DNA from: MA-ANB-1 sp965216445
GTDB lineage: Bacteria > Actinomycetota > Acidimicrobiia > Spongiisociales > ZC4RG35
Direction: 5' to 3'
NCBI GenBank assembly: GCA_965216445.1
Contig: OZ244166.1
Coordinates: forward strand, 1,178,001 to 1,242,000
DNA length: 64,000 nucleotides
This document shows positions 25,978-34,021 of the stretch, piece by piece. The translations under genes and the position numbers were made by a program. The notes below the pieces were generated by a model. That model was not told where the DNA came from, searched no databases, and saw only the letters and a list, made by a program, of their open reading frames with translations. Each line of letters starts with the position of its first letter. The stretch's first letter is position 1.

Positions 25978-26663
25978 GCGTTTGGGAGGAGTTCATCGAG
26001 TTCGTGACAGATCCATCGCTGTGGTCCGGTCCCGGCTCCCTGTGGACGAGGTTGTTCGAGCACATCTGGGTTTCTGTCGCAGCAACCGTCATCGCCATGC
26101 TGTTGGTGTTCCCGTTGGCGCTTTACCTGGGGCACATCAGGAAGGGTTCGAACCTCGCCACAGCGGTGGTCAACATCGGACGAGCCATCCCTTCCTTTGG
26201 GATTCTGGCCATTGCCTTTCTCGTCCTCGTCCAGCTTGGCGTCCCTTTCGTGGACAAGCCGTGGACTGTCCTGGTGGCTCTAATCGCCCTTGCTGCGCCT
26301 CCCGTTTTCACAAATACGATTGCGGGTGTTCAAAGCGTGGAACCTTCGATGATCGAGGCAGCGCGGGGTATGGGGTTGACCGAGCGGGAGGTCCTCTTCG
26401 ACATAGAGCTACCGCTGGCGATGCCGCTTGTCCTCGAGGGGATCCGGATCGCTTTTGTGCAAGTCATTGCCACAGCCACGCTCGGCGCTCTTGTCGCCTG
26501 GGGAGGTTTGGGCAGGTATATCGTCGACGGGTTTGCAGTACAAGACAACGGCGAAGTTCTGTTTGGAGCGATTGTTGTCGGGCTCCTCGCGATAGCGGCC
26601 GAGTTGGGCTTCGGAATCGCCGGGAGAGTTGTCACTCCGAAGGGTCTCCAGAATGCCCGATAA
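25974..26663 (+). CDS. opuCD: osmoprotectant ABC transporter permease (second)
   Basis: Membrane protein of 229 residues, homologous to the preceding permease. Its EAA loop is EAARGMGLTEREVLFDIELPLAMP. Two different permeases, one ATPase and a separate lipoprotein are the OpuC/OsmU arrangement, which imports glycine betaine, carnitine or choline. ATG 25974 overlaps the first permease stop. Confidence 0.92.
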   Translation: MSVWEEFIEFVTDPSLWSGPGSLWTRLFEHIWVSVAATVIAMLLVFPLALYLGHIRKGSNLATAVVNIGRAIPSFGILAIAFLVLVQLGVPFVDKPWTVLVALIALAAPPVFTNTIAGVQSVEPSMIEAARGMGLTEREVLFDIELPLAMPLVLEGIRIAFVQVIATATLGALVAWGGLGRYIVDGFAVQDNGEVLFGAIVVGLLAIAAELGFGIAGRVVTPKGLQNAR

Positions 26664-26773
26664 CCGGGAATCTCGGCAACCGGCATAAGGTTGTCAGTAC
26701 CGACACCCATACAAACGGTCGCTTTTGCGACTTTGTGTGGGTTGTTTAGCTAGCAATAGATAAGGAGAAACCC

Positions 26774-27685
26774 ATGCGGAAACCCATCCGCAAACGCACC
26801 TTCGGGGCGATCCTGGCGTTGTCGCTTGTAGTGGCCGCCTGTGGGTCGGGTGATGGTGCAACCGACGGCGATCCAATCGTGGTTTCGTCGTTTGCATTCA
26901 ACGAATCAGTAATCGTCGCGGAGATCTATGCCCAGGCTCTCGAAGCCGAAGGGTATTCGGTCGAGCGAAAGATGAACCTTGGAAACCGTGAAGTCGTCAA
27001 ACCGGCACTCGAGTCAGGCGAGATCGATCTCGTTCCTGAATACGTTGGGACTATTGCGTCCTTCCTTGGTGAGACACCAACCGCAGACTCGGAGTCGACG
27101 TGGAGCGCAGCCAAAACCGCGTTCGAGGCGAGTGGGGTGACACTCCTGCAGTACAGCCCAGCCCAGGACAAGAACGCTTACGTCGTCACGGCCGAGACAG
27201 CCGCCGAGTACAACCTGACCACCGTCTCAGACCTGCAACCGGTTGCTGGCGAGTTGGTATTCGGCGGTCCGCCCGAGTGTCCGGAACGTGAGTTCTGTCT
27301 GCTCGGTTTGACCGATGTATACGGTCTGACCTTCGCTGACTTCCAACCACTCGACGTTGCCGGCCCGATCACCATCGCTGCTCTCGAAGGTGGCGAAATC
27401 GACGTCGCCCTGCTGTTCTCCACTCAGGGGATCATCGCAGCCAATGGTTGGGTGTCACTGGAAGACGACATGGGGCTCAACCCCGCAGAGAACCTGGTTC
27501 CGGCCATCAGAACTGATGTCCTCGATGAATATGGGGACGCTCTCAAGGACCTTCTCGAGGCGGTTTCAGCCGACCTGACCACGGAAGACCTGACCGAGAT
27601 GAACAAACGCGCCGATCTAGATCAGGAAGATCCCGCAGATCTGGCCAAAGAATGGCTCGAAGCCAACGGACATATCGAAGGCTAA
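26774..27685 (+). CDS. opuCC: osmoprotectant ABC transporter substrate-binding lipoprotein
   Basis: Protein of 303 residues with lipobox VVAACGSG, then a type II periplasmic-binding fold of the OpuAC/OsmF family (VSSFAFNESVIVAEIYAQALEAEG at the mature start, EIDLVPEYVG near 90). AAGGAGA precedes ATG 26774 at a good distance. It is separated from the permeases by 110 bases, in which I see no clear second promoter. The stop TAA shares bases with the stop of the convergent CNNM gene. Confidence 0.92.
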   Translation: MRKPIRKRTFGAILALSLVVAACGSGDGATDGDPIVVSSFAFNESVIVAEIYAQALEAEGYSVERKMNLGNREVVKPALESGEIDLVPEYVGTIASFLGETPTADSESTWSAAKTAFEASGVTLLQYSPAQDKNAYVVTAETAAEYNLTTVSDLQPVAGELVFGGPPECPEREFCLLGLTDVYGLTFADFQPLDVAGPITIAALEGGEIDVALLFSTQGIIAANGWVSLEDDMGLNPAENLVPAIRTDVLDEYGDALKDLLEAVSADLTTEDLTEMNKRADLDQEDPADLAKEWLEANGHIEG

Positions 27686-28998
27686 GAACCTGCTGATGCA
27701 AGGGGGGAACTCCCCCCTTGCACGGCAACTTCCATCTGCACTTCTCTAACCCGGCGTCGGTCCATCCGGCGGACGGTCATCCGGTAGTTGTCGCCGACCA
27801 CGACGTCGCCGTGTCTCGGTATCCGGCCGAGTTCGGACATGATGAATCCTCCCACCGTCTCGTAGGGTCCGTCGTCGAGCTTGATATCCAGCCCTTCGAG
27901 ACGGTCGGGGCGACAGCTCCCCGCGACCAAGTAGCGATTCCTCCCTGCCGGTCTCACCTCCATGACCTCGCGAATATCGTGTTCGTCCCGGATCTCTCCA
28001 ACCAGTTCCTCGGCAATGTCCTCGAGTGTTATCAATCCAGCCGTTGAACCGTGTTCGTCAATCGCAACTGCGACGTGGGTACGGCTGTCCCGCATCATCT
28101 CCATCACCGGGGCGATGGACATCGTCTCAGGCACAATCGGAACATCACGTATCAGATGGGTTGCGATGCTTTGGTGACGAGTTCCCTCGTCGATTGTGAG
28201 CAGGTCTTTAACGTGGATGAAGCCCCTGACGTCATCGAGCGTCTCCCCATACACCGGGACGCGGGAATGGCCCGTGGCCATCATGGTTCGTTCGACATCC
28301 GCAACGGTCGTGTCGACTGGCACAGCCACCAGGTCGGGCCGAGGTGCCATCACTTCCGAAACTGAAGTTTCGCTGAAAGAGACGGCTGCCGACAGGAGTT
28401 GGGACGAGCTGGCATCTATGGCGCCCGTGGCCCCGACTGTTTGAACCAGGTTTGCGATGTCTTCTGCCGAGTGCACCGTCTCGACTGACTGGGCTGTCGT
28501 AACTCCGAAGAGTCGCAACAGGCCGAGAGCGATCCACGTCAGGGCAGCGACCAGGGGTCTCAGCACGGTGATGAACAGTTTGAAAGGGCCAGCGACGAAC
28601 AGCGCCACGCGCTCCGGGTCGGTGATGGTCGCGTTCTTCGGCGCCATCTCACCAAAAACGTTGTGCAGGAAGCTGGCAATCAGCAGCGCAAGCGCCACTG
28701 AGACTGTTGCTGAGACACCCGTTGGCATTCCTGCAGAATCGAAAACATCTTCGAGAAGGTGTCCGATGCTCGGCTCCATCACGCTTCCCAGGGCAAGCGA
28801 TGCGGCGGCAACTCCGAGCTGTGCGCCGGCGAAGGTGATCGGGAGCTCATCCATAGAGGAAAGGGCATAGCGCGCGAACCTGTTTCCACCCTCGGCATAC
28901 TCCTCGATCACGTGGCGTCTCGAGGCGGTGTAGGCGAATTCCACGGCGACGAAGAACCCGTTCACAATGATCAAAGCGATCGCAAGGACAAAGATCAC
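27682..28998 (-). CDS. CNNM/CorC-type transporter-associated protein (hemolysin family), paralog B
   Basis: Protein of 438 residues: CNNM (DUF21) membrane domain with three to four helices (residues about 1-180), then a CBS pair (about 195-320: VMAPRPDLVAVPVDTTVADV...AIDEHGSTAGLITLEDIAEELVGEI) and a CorC-HlyC C-terminal domain. Family members are linked to Mg2+ or Co2+ efflux. GTG 28998 overlaps the stop of the upstream paralog (GTGA), so the two are a coupled pair and may form a heteromer. The C-terminal codons contain the terminator hairpin of the opposite operon. Confidence 0.9.
   Translation of the reverse strand: MIFVLAIALIIVNGFFVAVEFAYTASRRHVIEEYAEGGNRFARYALSSMDELPITFAGAQLGVAAASLALGSVMEPSIGHLLEDVFDSAGMPTGVSATVSVALALLIASFLHNVFGEMAPKNATITDPERVALFVAGPFKLFITVLRPLVAALTWIALGLLRLFGVTTAQSVETVHSAEDIANLVQTVGATGAIDASSSQLLSAAVSFSETSVSEVMAPRPDLVAVPVDTTVADVERTMMATGHSRVPVYGETLDDVRGFIHVKDLLTIDEGTRHQSIATHLIRDVPIVPETMSIAPVMEMMRDSRTHVAVAIDEHGSTAGLITLEDIAEELVGEIRDEHDIREVMEVRPAGRNRYLVAGSCRPDRLEGLDIKLDDGPYETVGGFIMSELGRIPRHGDVVVGDNYRMTVRRMDRRRVREVQMEVAVQGGSSPLASAGS
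27697..27722. terminator. hairpin terminator downstream of the osmoprotectant operon, inside the 3' end of the convergent gene
   Basis: Perfect 11-bp stem TGCAAGGGGGG (27697-27707) and its complement (27712-27722) around the loop AACT. It begins 12 bases after the binding-protein stop. The same bases code for the last residues of the CNNM/CorC protein on the minus strand. There is no long T run. Confidence 0.75.
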
Positions 28999-30254
28999 TT
29001 GACCTGTTCCTCGTCTGACTTGGCCACTCTCACAGAGTCGACACGGAAACCATCGACGGCGACCACCTCGAACGTCCAGCCGTCGAGTTCAACGGAGTCG
29101 CCAACCTCCGGGATTCGTTCGAGGTTGGCTGTGATCAATCCGCCAAGTGTTTCATACCGGCCTTCTGGCCACTCGTAGCCGGTCAGCTCCTCGACGGCGT
29201 GGCGGTTGAGAAGACCAGAGAGCGTGTCTGATCTCTCCTCCAGGGCGGAGCCCTCGGCGTCGTCGTATTCGTCTTCGATCTCGCCAAGGATTTCCTCCAG
29301 CAGATCCTCCATCGTGACGATTCCGGCGGTACCTCCATACTCGTCGGTGACAACTGCGAGGCCGGAACCTTTGGTTCTGAGATCGACCATGAGTGCGTCT
29401 AGTGGCTGGGTTTCGGGCACCACCAAGGCGGGTCTCATGTGGTCGACTACGAGTTCGGATCTTCGGTCCTCATATGGCACCCGGAACACGTCCTTGACGT
29501 GAGCGACCCCGAGTATCTCGTCGAGGTCTTCCCCGTAAACCGGGAAGCGACTGTGACCCGATTCGACCGCAGAATCGATGAGGTCGGCCACCGTCGCGTC
29601 GGCTCCCAAGCCGACCACCTGTACCCGTGGAACCATGATGTCGGCGGAGAAGTTCTCAGTAAACGCAATGGATCGGGTGAGAAGTGTGAGTTCGCCGGCG
29701 TCGAGTTCACCGTCGGCGTTAGACGACCGGATGATCAGTTCGATCTCCTCCAAAGACCTAACACCGAGGAGCTCGTCGATCGGTTCAATGCCCAGGAGTC
29801 GAACGGTCCTGTTGGCCGCTGAGTTGAGGAATCGAGTTATCGGACCCAATAGATTGTTGACGAACAACATCGGAACTCCGATTCGCGCCGCCGTCGGGTA
29901 GGGATTGGTGATAGCGACCGTCTTGGGCATGACCTCGCCAAACACGAGCTGCGCTGCAGTACCTAGGGAAAGGGCGAATGCCACTGCGATTGCGGGGATC
30001 GTCGCCTCGGATACCCCCAGCCTGGTGAGCAGGGGCTCGATCAACGGTCCGAGGGCGGATTCTGCAATCAGACCGAGAAGCAGCGACGAGACAGTGATTC
30101 CCAGCTGGGCGCCTGAGAGGTGAAACGAAAGCTGCTCCAACCCGCCGAGAATACGACCTGCTGTCTTGTCGCCTTCCGAAGCAAGACGATTCACCCTGTG
30201 TCGGTCCACAGTGACCAGGCCGAACTCGCCAGCGACGAAGAAGGCGTTGATCAA
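28995..30254 (-). CDS. CNNM/CorC-type transporter-associated protein (hemolysin family), paralog A
   Basis: Protein of at least 419 residues with the same architecture as paralog B: DUF21 membrane domain, CBS pair (IMVPRVQVVGLGADATVADL...TDEYGGTAGIVTMEDLLEEILGEI) and CorC-HlyC domain. TTG 30254 is the first standard start, but it cuts off most of the first membrane helix. The frame is open for another 16 codons and codes for LALVLLLILINAFFV, which matches paralog B. No ATG, GTG or TTG exists there; ATT 30296, with GAGG nine bases upstream, or a CTG may be the real start. Confidence 0.85.
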   Translation of the reverse strand: MINAFFVAGEFGLVTVDRHRVNRLASEGDKTAGRILGGLEQLSFHLSGAQLGITVSSLLLGLIAESALGPLIEPLLTRLGVSEATIPAIAVAFALSLGTAAQLVFGEVMPKTVAITNPYPTAARIGVPMLFVNNLLGPITRFLNSAANRTVRLLGIEPIDELLGVRSLEEIELIIRSSNADGELDAGELTLLTRSIAFTENFSADIMVPRVQVVGLGADATVADLIDSAVESGHSRFPVYGEDLDEILGVAHVKDVFRVPYEDRRSELVVDHMRPALVVPETQPLDALMVDLRTKGSGLAVVTDEYGGTAGIVTMEDLLEEILGEIEDEYDDAEGSALEERSDTLSGLLNRHAVEELTGYEWPEGRYETLGGLITANLERIPEVGDSVELDGWTFEVVAVDGFRVDSVRVAKSDEEQVK

Positions 30255-30419
30255 TATCAGAAGAAGAACGAGTGCCAGCCCGGCGGGGGTACTAATAGGG
30301 CAGAACCTCAGGATTCACGATGGCGACAGCGTAGCTCGGTCCTGCTGAACGGGCATCCCGCAGGGCTCAGAGAAAACTGTCACAGGCAGGCCGTACCTTT
30401 GTCAGCGAAAGGAAGATCA

Positions 30420-30608
30420 ATGCTTATCGACTGCGCCCAATGTGCCATGCAACACACATCAGCCTGCGATGACTGTGTGGTGAGTGTGCTGTTCCAGGTT
30501 GGCCCTGTCGACCTCTCTGAAGATGAGGTTGCTGCCCTGGACAACCTTGCCGAGAACGGGCTGGTACCACGACTACGTCTCGTGCCGTCGAACCGAAGAG
30601 TGTCTTAA
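30420..30608 (+). CDS. small double-CxxC protein
   Basis: Protein of 62 residues from ATG 30420 with AAAGGAAG just upstream. Cys5, Cys8, Cys16 and Cys19 form two CxxC pairs (DCAQC and ACDDC), which looks like a small metal-binding knuckle; the remaining half is acidic then basic. I do not know the family function. Divergent from the CNNM pair, so the 160-base gap between them should hold both promoters. Confidence 0.7.
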   Translation: MLIDCAQCAMQHTSACDDCVVSVLFQVGPVDLSEDEVAALDNLAENGLVPRLRLVPSNRRVS

Positions 30609-30661
30609 GTCGCATCGACCACTCCCTGGAATCGGCCAGGTGTAGCGGTATCCTCTCGTCG

Positions 30662-30958
30662 ATGGTCAAGGTGTACTCAACTCTGCTCGTGGTCGGGTTC
30701 CTTGCTGTTGTGGTCTTGATAATGGGTGGCTCTCTGTTTGAGAACTTGGGGAAGGCTGAACGTGACCCGGGTCATCTGATCGGGCGGCGAGGCGGTATGG
30801 CAATTGGTGGTCTGCTTGGCTTCGCGATGGGTGGGATGGCTGCCGAGTTCTCACCTCTTGACCTGAGTTGGCAAGTTTCGCTTCTGGTTGCCCTTCTTGG
30901 CGGGGGCGTCGGGCTGTTGTGGGTGTGGTACGCATCCACGATCACGCCCGAGAATTGA
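30662..30958 (+). CDS. small membrane protein
   Basis: Protein of 98 residues from ATG 30662 with three hydrophobic segments and Gly-rich helices (GGMAIGGLLGFAMGGM). Function unknown. Its TGA shares one base with the ATG of the next gene, so the two are translationally coupled. Confidence 0.7.
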   Translation: MVKVYSTLLVVGFLAVVVLIMGGSLFENLGKAERDPGHLIGRRGGMAIGGLLGFAMGGMAAEFSPLDLSWQVSLLVALLGGGVGLLWVWYASTITPEN

Positions 30959-31722
30959 TGCTGGTCGTTTCAGACGTCCACGGTGCGTTCACAGCACTTG
31001 GAGAGGTAGCAAACAAGGACACTCTCTTGATTCTCGGCGATCTGGCGAATCTGACCGATTACCGAACGGGGGAGGGGGCGGTGGCGTCAGCGCTCGGCAT
31101 CGATTTCGCCCGCGAGGCCGGCGAAGCCAGGGGTCGCGGCTCTTTCGAAGAAATGCGGCGTCTCTGGGCGACGAGAGCTGCTGAGCTCGATGACGTTCGA
31201 AACGCAATCAAGTCTGCGATTGACGCCCAGTACGCGTTGATGGCGGAGGCTCTTGCTGACGGAACAGGGTATGTCATCCATGGGAACGTCGACCGACCGA
31301 CGCAACTCGTCAATGCGCTTCCAGCAGGATTTCGCTACGTCCACGGCGAGCGGATAGAGATTGATGGGGTGGTCTTCGGGTTTGTCGGTGGTGGCGTCGA
31401 GACTCCGTTACGTGCAGAGGGGGAGATATCGGACGAAGAAATGATCGCCCACCTCGCCAATATCGGTCCCGTCGACGTTCTTTGCACACACGTAGCACCC
31501 GCGTATGGACCGCTTCACAACGACGTCGTGACCGGCTACCCCGAGCGGAGCTCGGTTCCGATACTGGAGTACCTGCAGGAGCATCAGCCTTCTCTCCACC
31601 TATTCGGCGATGTTCACCAACCGCAGGCTTCGCGTTGGAGGCTGGGCCGGACCAGGTGTGTCAATGTTGGCTATTTCCGTGCCACCGGACGCCCCTTCCA
31701 ACTCGATCTGGCCACCGTTTAG
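30958..31722 (+). CDS. metallophosphoesterase superfamily protein
   Basis: Protein of 254 residues. The calcineurin-like metal site is visible in order: VVSDVHG (residues 3-9, D-x-H), LILGDLAN (GD), IHGNVDRP near 100 (GN-D in place of GNH), CTHVAP near 170 (H) and LFGDVHQPQ near 210 (G-x-x-H). It is a predicted phosphodiesterase or phosphatase of unknown substrate. A reading frame is open further upstream, but ATG 30958 gives the family start and overlaps the upstream stop. Confidence 0.88.
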   Translation: MLVVSDVHGAFTALGEVANKDTLLILGDLANLTDYRTGEGAVASALGIDFAREAGEARGRGSFEEMRRLWATRAAELDDVRNAIKSAIDAQYALMAEALADGTGYVIHGNVDRPTQLVNALPAGFRYVHGERIEIDGVVFGFVGGGVETPLRAEGEISDEEMIAHLANIGPVDVLCTHVAPAYGPLHNDVVTGYPERSSVPILEYLQEHQPSLHLFGDVHQPQASRWRLGRTRCVNVGYFRATGRPFQLDLATV

Positions 31723-31756
31723 CCAAAAAGGCCCGGCTAGTCTCCTCAGCAAGATC

Positions 31757-32200
31757 ATGACCGAAGGCACATTCCAAACACTTGAAATCGATGCACCCGC
31801 CGAGGTGCTCTACGACACCGTCGCCGACATTGCCAGTTATCCAGACTGGGCCACCGGCGTCAAGGAAGTCGAAGTACTCGAGACCGACGACGAGGGCCGC
31901 GTCAGCAGGGCCAGGTTTGTTCTCGAAGGCTTCATCAAAGAGATTGAATACACGCTTCTCTACACACACGACAGACCGAACTCGCTTAGTTGGACTGCAA
32001 CCGAAAGCGACGACGTGAAGATGATGGACGGTTCGTACACGTTCAATCCCGGCGAGTCGGGAACAGAGGTGGTTTACGCCCTCAGCGTGGAGACCAACTT
32101 CACAATTCCAGGATTCATCAGGCGCCAAGCCGAGCGCCAAATCGTGACGACAGCACTCAAGGGTCTCCGGAAGAGGGTTGCCGAGACCGACTCCCAATGA
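31757..32200 (+). CDS. SRPBCC (START/polyketide cyclase-like) protein
   Basis: Protein of 147 residues with the usual layout: EIDAPAEVLYDTVADIASYPDWATGVKEVEVL at the start, a beta sheet, and a long C-terminal helix. The SRPBCC fold binds hydrophobic ligands. The TGA overlaps the arsA start as ATGA, so it is co-translated with the ArsA protein, a pairing seen in other actinobacteria. Start ATG 31757. Confidence 0.88.
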   Translation: MTEGTFQTLEIDAPAEVLYDTVADIASYPDWATGVKEVEVLETDDEGRVSRARFVLEGFIKEIEYTLLYTHDRPNSLSWTATESDDVKMMDGSYTFNPGESGTEVVYALSVETNFTIPGFIRRQAERQIVTTALKGLRKRVAETDSQ

Positions 32201-33375
32201 GGATCATCCTCGTCACCGGTAAAGGCGGCGTGGGTAAAACTACAGTTGCCGCAGCCACAGCCTTGGCCGCTGCGGATCGGGGTTACCGGACAATGGTCAC
32301 CTCTACTGATCCCGCTCACTCCCTCTCCGACGCACTAACAGTTGCCCTGGGCACCGAGCCAACTTCGGTCGTGGATCGGCTACACGGACAGCAGATCGAC
32401 ACCCAGCGACAGCTGGACAAGTACTGGGGATCAATTCGGCGCCAACTGATGGATGTCTTGGACTGGGGTGGCGTCGGAGGCATAGAGGCGGAGGAGTTCC
32501 TCATCTTCCCAGGAATGGATGAGCTGTTCGCTTTGCTCGAGGTGAACTCGCACGCCAGATCCGGACGGTTCGACGTTGTAGTCGTGGACTGTGCCCCGAC
32601 AGCGGAGACCTTGCGCCTTCTCTCCTTGCCCGAAGTCTTGTCCTGGTATTTCGACAGGGTCATGCCGACCGAACGCCGGATCATGAAAGCCGCCCGTCCA
32701 ATCCTGAGCCGGATAACCGATCTTCCGCTGCCGCAGGACGAGGTCTTCAGTGCGGCCCAATCGGTTTTTGAGTCCGTTGAGGAGGTCAAGGAGCTCATGT
32801 CCTCCCCGGAAGTCACATCAGCCCGTCTTGTCGTCAATCCCGAGAAGATGGTCATCGATGAGGCGAGGCGAACCTACAGCTACCTCGGCCTCTTCGGCTA
32901 TGGCGTCGATGGCGTTGTGGTGAACAGGGTTCTTCCGGAGAATGTGACCGACCCCTACTTCGAGCGCTGGCGTTCTATTCAAAAGGGCCATCTCGACGTA
33001 GTCGATGAGGCTTTTGCAGACTTGCCGAGGATGCGACTGAGACTCTTCGACGACGAGATGGTGGGAGTCGAGCGGCTGAGACTCCTCGCACAGGAGCTCT
33101 ACGACGATACCGATCCAATTGCGGACTACCACGCCACCAGCCCGTTTCGCATCGTCAGCGAAGACGTCGGTGTCACGATGGAACTCGACGTTCCGTTCGT
33201 CGACAAAGCAGATCTCGATGTGTTCAGGAAAGGCAACGAGCTATACGTCCAACTCGGCCCGTATCGTCGCTCTTTCCTGCTTCCCGACGCCCTGCACCGT
33301 CGTGAAGTGACCCGGGCCAGGCTCGACGGCGGTTTGCTATCAGTTTCCTTCTCTGATCCGGACAGCCCTTCTTGA
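32197..33375 (+). CDS. ArsA/Get3-family ATPase with C-terminal HSP20-like domain
   Basis: Protein of 392 residues. The deviant P-loop KGGVGKTT is at residues 9-16, the switch regions follow (STDPAHSLSDAL near 43, VVDCAPTAETLRLL near 130). The last about 80 residues (VTMELDVPFVDKADLDVFRKG onwards) match the ArsA-HSP20 domain seen in actinobacterial and plant proteins. It has one ATPase domain and no obvious arsenite cysteine cluster, so tail-anchored or lipid-related client handling is more likely than arsenic export. It lies between SRPBCC and DUF1232 genes with four-base overlaps. Confidence 0.9.
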   Translation: MRIILVTGKGGVGKTTVAAATALAAADRGYRTMVTSTDPAHSLSDALTVALGTEPTSVVDRLHGQQIDTQRQLDKYWGSIRRQLMDVLDWGGVGGIEAEEFLIFPGMDELFALLEVNSHARSGRFDVVVVDCAPTAETLRLLSLPEVLSWYFDRVMPTERRIMKAARPILSRITDLPLPQDEVFSAAQSVFESVEEVKELMSSPEVTSARLVVNPEKMVIDEARRTYSYLGLFGYGVDGVVVNRVLPENVTDPYFERWRSIQKGHLDVVDEAFADLPRMRLRLFDDEMVGVERLRLLAQELYDDTDPIADYHATSPFRIVSEDVGVTMELDVPFVDKADLDVFRKGNELYVQLGPYRRSFLLPDALHRREVTRARLDGGLLSVSFSDPDSPS

Positions 33376-33557
33376 GAGACCGTGAAGAAGTCGTTTCCGC
33401 CGCCGGACGGGCCGGGAAACGGGTTCTGATCCATTTGCTCCAAGCCGCTATCGAAGGTGTCAAAGCGGTTGAGGCAGTAATAGACGAATTCGCAAACCTG
33501 GGGGAGAATTACGATGGCAACGACAAACCCGAGACCGAACGGATTGATGTCGAGTGA
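33372..33557 (+). CDS. small acidic/helical protein coupled to ArsA
   Basis: Protein of 61 residues from TTG 33372, which overlaps the arsA stop as TTGA; its own stop overlaps the next start as GTGA. Sequence is helical in the first 45 residues and acidic at the end. I recognise no domain, but the double overlap and continuous coding support it as a real gene, perhaps a subunit or adaptor for the ArsA protein. Confidence 0.65.
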   Translation: MRDREEVVSAAGRAGKRVLIHLLQAAIEGVKAVEAVIDEFANLGENYDGNDKPETERIDVE

Positions 33558-33982
33558 CTGAAGAGAGAAGAGAGAGTGTGCGACCGGACGAGGTAGTGCC
33601 GCCGGACCGGTCGATTCAGGGTTCGAAGCTGGTCGGCGACGCCGTGCTGATGATTCCCAACATCGTCAAACTGGTCGGACGGCTAATGACCGATCCTCGA
33701 GTACCCCGACGCTCCAAGATCGCTCTCGGGGCTGCAGCCGCCTACGTGGTGAGCCCTATCGATTTGATCCCGGAAGTGATACCAGTGGTGGGATGGGCGG
33801 ACGATGTCGTTTTCCTGATGATGGCTCTGGACGGTCTGATCAGTCGATCGGGACCTGAAGTCGTCGAGGAGCATTGGGATGGCCCGGTCGATCTCCTGAG
33901 TTTGATCGAAGATGTCCTTGCTCTGGCCCGATCCGTGGTACCGAAAAGGCTGACGGCGATATTCGATCGGCTGTCGGGTTGA
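33554..33982 (+). CDS. DUF1232 membrane protein
   Basis: Protein of 142 residues from GTG 33554. The central block LGAAAAYVVSPIDLIPEVIPVVGWADD followed by a hydrophobic segment is the DUF1232 signature (Y-x-SP-x-DLIPD-type). Members are short membrane-associated proteins of unknown function. Last gene of the SRPBCC-ArsA operon. Confidence 0.88.
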   Translation: MTEERRESVRPDEVVPPDRSIQGSKLVGDAVLMIPNIVKLVGRLMTDPRVPRRSKIALGAAAAYVVSPIDLIPEVIPVVGWADDVVFLMMALDGLISRSGPEVVEEHWDGPVDLLSLIEDVLALARSVVPKRLTAIFDRLSG

Positions 33983-34021
33983 CCGGGTCCTAGGGCCTCG
34001 GGAAGCTAACTTGATGGCCCG

